A DNA stretch of 17,329 nt from NCBI GenBank assembly GCA_003527555.1, contig DPWT01000255.1, forward strand, positions 1-17,329. Direction: 5' to 3'. Below, one piece after another: positions 14,453-17,329 of this stretch (positions are counted from its first letter, which is position 1; each line of letters begins with the position of its first letter). The position numbers were made by a program, and so were the translations under genes. This stretch comes from Verrucomicrobiales bacterium (GTDB taxonomy: Bacteria; Verrucomicrobiota; Verrucomicrobiia; Verrucomicrobiales; Akkermansiaceae). A model generated the notes under the pieces. It was not told the origin of the DNA. It saw only the letters and a program-made list of their open reading frames with translations, and made no database searches.

Positions 14453-16396
14453 TCATTTCTTATGAAGTTCGCTCGTTTGTTTTTTGACACGCCAGATCGA
14501 TACGGAATCGGCTTTTAGCGGCAGGTTGATGCGTTCGTTGGCAGCCACTGTAGCAAATTCTGGTTGCGAACCCCGTGCATCGATACCTCGGAGGGAGATG
14601 CGTTCAAAGACAGTGCCTTCGGGGACGAGGGCTCGTTGCTGGGGGGAAATTAATGCTGGGCTGAGTGTGCTGTTATTCTGGCTTAGGTTAAATCCGACTA
14701 ATACCGTCAGCTCGGGTTTTTCAGAAATGTAGCGGGCAAAGAGGAACGTGCCGTCGTCGTGCTTCGACTCTCTGCTATCCAACCAGAGTGGTGCGGTGAG
14801 TCCACGCCGCAGTGCAGGAAGATATTTGCGAGCTTTTATGAGTGTTTGGGTGGCGTGAAAAGCATTTGATGCTTGGATTTTTTTTACCTGTCCACCGTTG
14901 TTGTTGCGAATGAATGTTAGCCGTCCTGTTTCGGTGTCTGGTCCGATTTTCCCCTGGGTGTCGTGCAGGCTATTTTCGGTGCCGTAGTAGAGGCAAGGGA
15001 TACCTTCTAGGGTGAGCACCATGGCATTGGCGAGTGAGTTTCGGCGTGACGTGATGTCGTCGACGCGAAAGCGATTGATGCCGTCGTGATTCTCAATGAA
15101 AGTGATGGATTTCTGGCGTGCGTTCAGTCCGTCGGGTCCGGGTTTTGGATTATAGTATGGACGTTTTCCTTTATCAGGTCCGCTGTGTAAATCGCTCATA
15201 GCGATTTCGATACCGTTGGGGTGACCATACTTCTCACCTCCATGGCGCAGGTAGTTGCGCATAGCCCAGCACATCTGAAAATTCAGCATACCGCCGATGG
15301 AGACGTCATTGTCGTCCGTGCCGTAGGTGTATTTTCCTAATACTTCAGGCGTTTCATCGTAGGCTTCGCCAAAAAGAATCACATCCTTTGCGCGGTTGCC
15401 GATTTTTTTGCGAAGCCGCGAGGTGAAGTCTGCCCAGAACTGGTGGTGGACATGTTTGATTGTATCGATCCGTAGTCCATCGACGCCAATCTCCTCAATA
15501 TAGAACGCGTAGATGCGGACAAATTCATCGACCAGTTCATTGTAGTGCTTTGCAGACGGATTGGTCCAAATATCACGCAGGCTGAAGAAATCGCACATGA
15601 CTTCCTCGCCGTCGCCTTTACCCAGGCTGTCGTTGTTGAATCCCTTGCGGCCGTATGTGCTCATGCGGCCAAGTATACCAGTGAATGGGATTGTTTTTCC
15701 GAACACATTAATGGGTCCCCTAGGTTGAGTGCGATCGATATTCCATTCAGGGAATTTTGCCCACTTGGCATTGTGATGGAATCCCTCACGCTTGTAAGGT
15801 GCGATCCACTCGCTCTTACCAAAGCGATCGAACTTACCATTATGGTTAGTATCGTAATAAAAAACGGGGCCTGTGTGATTGCAGACGACGTCTTGGATGA
15901 TGCGGATGCCCTTGCTGTGGGCGAGGTTTACAAGATCACGATAGTGTGCCATGCGGCCGTTGCGCCCTCTAGGGTAGGGGGTGCCGTCCATTTTGGTTGC
16001 GGACGTTAAGTGTGGATCAATATCCATAAAATCCTGTGTCCAGTATCCATGATATCCTGTTTTCCCCTTATCGGCTAAATCATAGGATGTATTCCAGACA
16101 TTGCGAACAGGTGGAGTGATCCAAATTGCAGTTACGCCAAGGTTATTAAAGTAGTTGCGTTCAAGAGCGATTTCTATCCCACGAAAATCACCACCGTGGT
16201 AGCTATTGATGTCGTTTTGCTTGTGGTCGTATAAATTGGCGGCAGCACCTTTAGGTGAGTTGTTAGTTGGATCACCATCGAAAAAACGATCAGTCAGAGC
16301 GAAGTAAAACACCTCATCTTGCCAAGTTCGTTTTCCCTCAGAAAATGCGGAGATGGAGCACGTGAGCGATAAGCAGAGGCATAACAACAAATACAT
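14453..16396 (-). CDS. Secreted GH13 alpha-amylase
   Basis: GH13 enzymes hydrolyse alpha-1,4-glucosidic bonds in starch, glycogen or maltodextrins. From the ATG at 16394-16396 the protein is 647 residues with a signal peptide (YLLLCLCLSLTCSISAFS). An in-frame TTG at 16417 would add seven residues, but I see no ribosome-binding site for it. Counting from the TTG, the conserved regions are DVVCNH (176-181), GLRID with nucleophile Asp318, FGEAYD with acid/base Glu351, and FIENHD with Asp445. All three catalytic carboxylates are present. An insert around 185-275, including DTNHNGKFDRFG (189-200), which resembles a Ca-binding loop, lies between the first and second conserved regions. A beta-sandwich C-domain ends the protein. 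Cleaved enzyme would act in the periplasm or outside the cell. Confidence 0.92.
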   Translation of the reverse strand: MYLLLCLCLSLTCSISAFSEGKRTWQDEVFYFALTDRFFDGDPTNNSPKGAAANLYDHKQNDINSYHGGDFRGIEIALERNYFNNLGVTAIWITPPVRNVWNTSYDLADKGKTGYHGYWTQDFMDIDPHLTSATKMDGTPYPRGRNGRMAHYRDLVNLAHSKGIRIIQDVVCNHTGPVFYYDTNHNGKFDRFGKSEWIAPYKREGFHHNAKWAKFPEWNIDRTQPRGPINVFGKTIPFTGILGRMSTYGRKGFNNDSLGKGDGEEVMCDFFSLRDIWTNPSAKHYNELVDEFVRIYAFYIEEIGVDGLRIDTIKHVHHQFWADFTSRLRKKIGNRAKDVILFGEAYDETPEVLGKYTYGTDDNDVSIGGMLNFQMCWAMRNYLRHGGEKYGHPNGIEIAMSDLHSGPDKGKRPYYNPKPGPDGLNARQKSITFIENHDGINRFRVDDITSRRNSLANAMVLTLEGIPCLYYGTENSLHDTQGKIGPDTETGRLTFIRNNNGGQVKKIQASNAFHATQTLIKARKYLPALRRGLTAPLWLDSRESKHDDGTFLFARYISEKPELTVLVGFNLSQNNSTLSPALISPQQRALVPEGTVFERISLRGIDARGSQPEFATVAANERINLPLKADSVSIWRVKKQTSELHKK

Positions 16397-16434
16397 AACA
16401 GAGGTATACACTAGCAAGGGGGGAGGCGTTACAC

Positions 16435-16459
16435 AAAAAACCGACCTGCTGAATGGTTT
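16435..16459 (-). terminator. Weak terminator candidate after the TraB-like gene
   Basis: On the minus strand AAACC and GGTTT form a 5-bp stem around a 12-base loop, followed by T residues (T6 in all at 16435-16440). The site lies 64 bases after the TraB-like stop and before the amylase start. The stem is short and the loop long, so this is only a candidate. Confidence 0.25.
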
Positions 16460-16522
16460 GAGTGTGAACTATTTCATAATACCACCATAGGTTTTGGGGT
16501 AGAGCGTTGGTTCAATTGTAGG

Positions 16523-17329
16523 TTATGGTTGAGCGACTGCCAGTGGGATGTCCCACGCAGTGAGCCAGCGGTGGCCAGTTTTTTTATAACCCATTTTCAA
16601 CATGTCCTTCTCCATGTCAGGGAAGTGGGCGGCGCCGTAAAAGATGCCTATTTTCTTTTTGCCGGCGCCTACTTGCTGGTTGAGCACCTTGAGGCAGGCT
16701 TTGTTACGGTCGCCAATGATGACGCTCTTACCCATCATGCCAGCCATCTGATCGGCAGCGCCACCGAGGGTATCAACGAGTTCCAGCTTGATGCCATTGG
16801 CATTGCCGCTGAGCACCGCAGTGAGCAGCTTTTGCATGTCGGGTTGTTTGACAGCGGTTCCATTTTTTTGTGCGTTCGCCTGATTTTGTATGACAAATCC
16901 CAGTAGGGACTCACTTTTTTCCGTTTGGAGTCGTTCAAATTCCTGGAGCGATAAATCAGCGTGGACGAAGTTCTTCGCAGTGTAGTCGATACCGTCCTTC
17001 TGACTTTGAAGTTTGAGTAGCTTGCTAACCATGCCGTAAACATTGCCAAGCATTGCTATCATGGGGTCTTTGGGCTTAGTTTTAGTATCTTTCGCCTTGC
17101 CGGCATTTATTTTGTCGCCGCCAATCATTTCAAACAGCAGGGCATCGTAGTTTTTAAACTCCTTGTTGAGCTGTGTGTAATACTCCGCATCGGCAATATG
17201 AATGGCGCCGATCAGATCCACGGAAATACCGTCCTTGATGTAGCTGGTTACACTGGTCTGGAGGCGTACGTTCTTGTTATCGCGGTCGACGCGGATGAAC
17301 TCAGTGGCTTTGTCAATCTTGGCAGTGGC
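16523..17329 (-). CDS. TraB/GumN-family protein, 5' end outside the window
   Basis: The frame is open to the right edge, so the true start lies beyond 17329; an internal GTG at 17219-17221 is not the start, because the 36 codons before it read as protein (for example KATEFIRVDRDNKNVRLQ). In the 268 visible residues, the family's two GxxH motifs are present: GAIH (41-44, in VDLIGAIHIADAEYY) and GAAH (232-235, in FYGAAHFPDME). A conserved Glu is at 67 in ALLFEM. TraB/TiKI/GumN-type proteins are putative metal-dependent proteases of poorly known role; plasmid TraB/PrgY controls pheromone response. A low-complexity Gln/Lys-rich middle separates the motifs. The amylase gene follows on the same strand about 126 bp later. 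Confidence 0.8.
   Translation of the reverse strand, partial: ATAKIDKATEFIRVDRDNKNVRLQTSVTSYIKDGISVDLIGAIHIADAEYYTQLNKEFKNYDALLFEMIGGDKINAGKAKDTKTKPKDPMIAMLGNVYGMVSKLLKLQSQKDGIDYTAKNFVHADLSLQEFERLQTEKSESLLGFVIQNQANAQKNGTAVKQPDMQKLLTAVLSGNANGIKLELVDTLGGAADQMAGMMGKSVIIGDRNKACLKVLNQQVGAGKKKIGIFYGAAHFPDMEKDMLKMGYKKTGHRWLTAWDIPLAVAQP

Noticed and set aside
15545..16009. A 154-codon plus-strand frame inside the amylase gene
   Set aside because: It lies antisense to the conserved catalytic region of GH13 and shows no family features.

Overview
The window looks like chromosomal DNA from a member of the Verrucomicrobiota, or a close relative in the PVC group. The grounds are the gene content. There is a secreted solenoid protein built on repeated Asp-Pro-x-x-Ala units, a pseudopilin with the GFTLVELLVVIAIIAVLA signature, and an M42 peptidase with a Lys/Ala leader. 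There is also a TraB-type GxxH protein and a thioredoxin-like protein of a kind common in Planctomycetes and Verrucomicrobia. Phylum placement is inferred from protein style, not from a marker gene. I see no rRNA, tRNA, CRISPR, insertion sequence or phage gene. Genes are tightly packed; the largest gap is about 205 bp.

Layout from left to right. The 5' end of an M29-type aminopeptidase gene leaves the left edge on the minus strand, and purN runs divergently from it. Converging on purN, with stop codons sharing TTAA, is a three-gene minus-strand operon: class I methyltransferase, then FAD-dependent oxidoreductase, then type III polyketide synthase. Each junction is an ATGA start/stop overlap, so this is a compact secondary-metabolite cassette. 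Next come an M42 glutamyl-aminopeptidase-like gene and a secreted staphylococcal-nuclease/helix-hairpin-helix protein on the plus strand. The minus-strand glm operon follows: glmM, a left-handed beta-helix acetyltransferase, and glmS. It makes amino-sugar precursors for peptidoglycan and LPS. The acetyltransferase keeps the GlmU acetyl-transfer residues but lacks a recognisable uridylyltransferase domain.

A membrane-anchored solenoid protein and a MoxR-type AAA+ ATPase lie on the plus strand. The right third is on the minus strand: TraB/GumN-like protein (5' end outside the window), secreted GH13 alpha-amylase, pseudopilin, and a secreted thioredoxin-like protein.

The most notable observation is in that last gene. 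Two apparently separate reading frames are one frame interrupted by a single in-frame TGA at 13457-13459 in a Cys-Thr-TGA context. Starting 11 nt after the TGA is a perfect 7-bp stem with a 5-nt AGGUU loop, the geometry of a bacterial SECIS element. I therefore read the gene as an exported selenoprotein of 392 residues with selenocysteine at position 77. A standard gene caller would split it into a 76-residue fragment and a truncated downstream gene.
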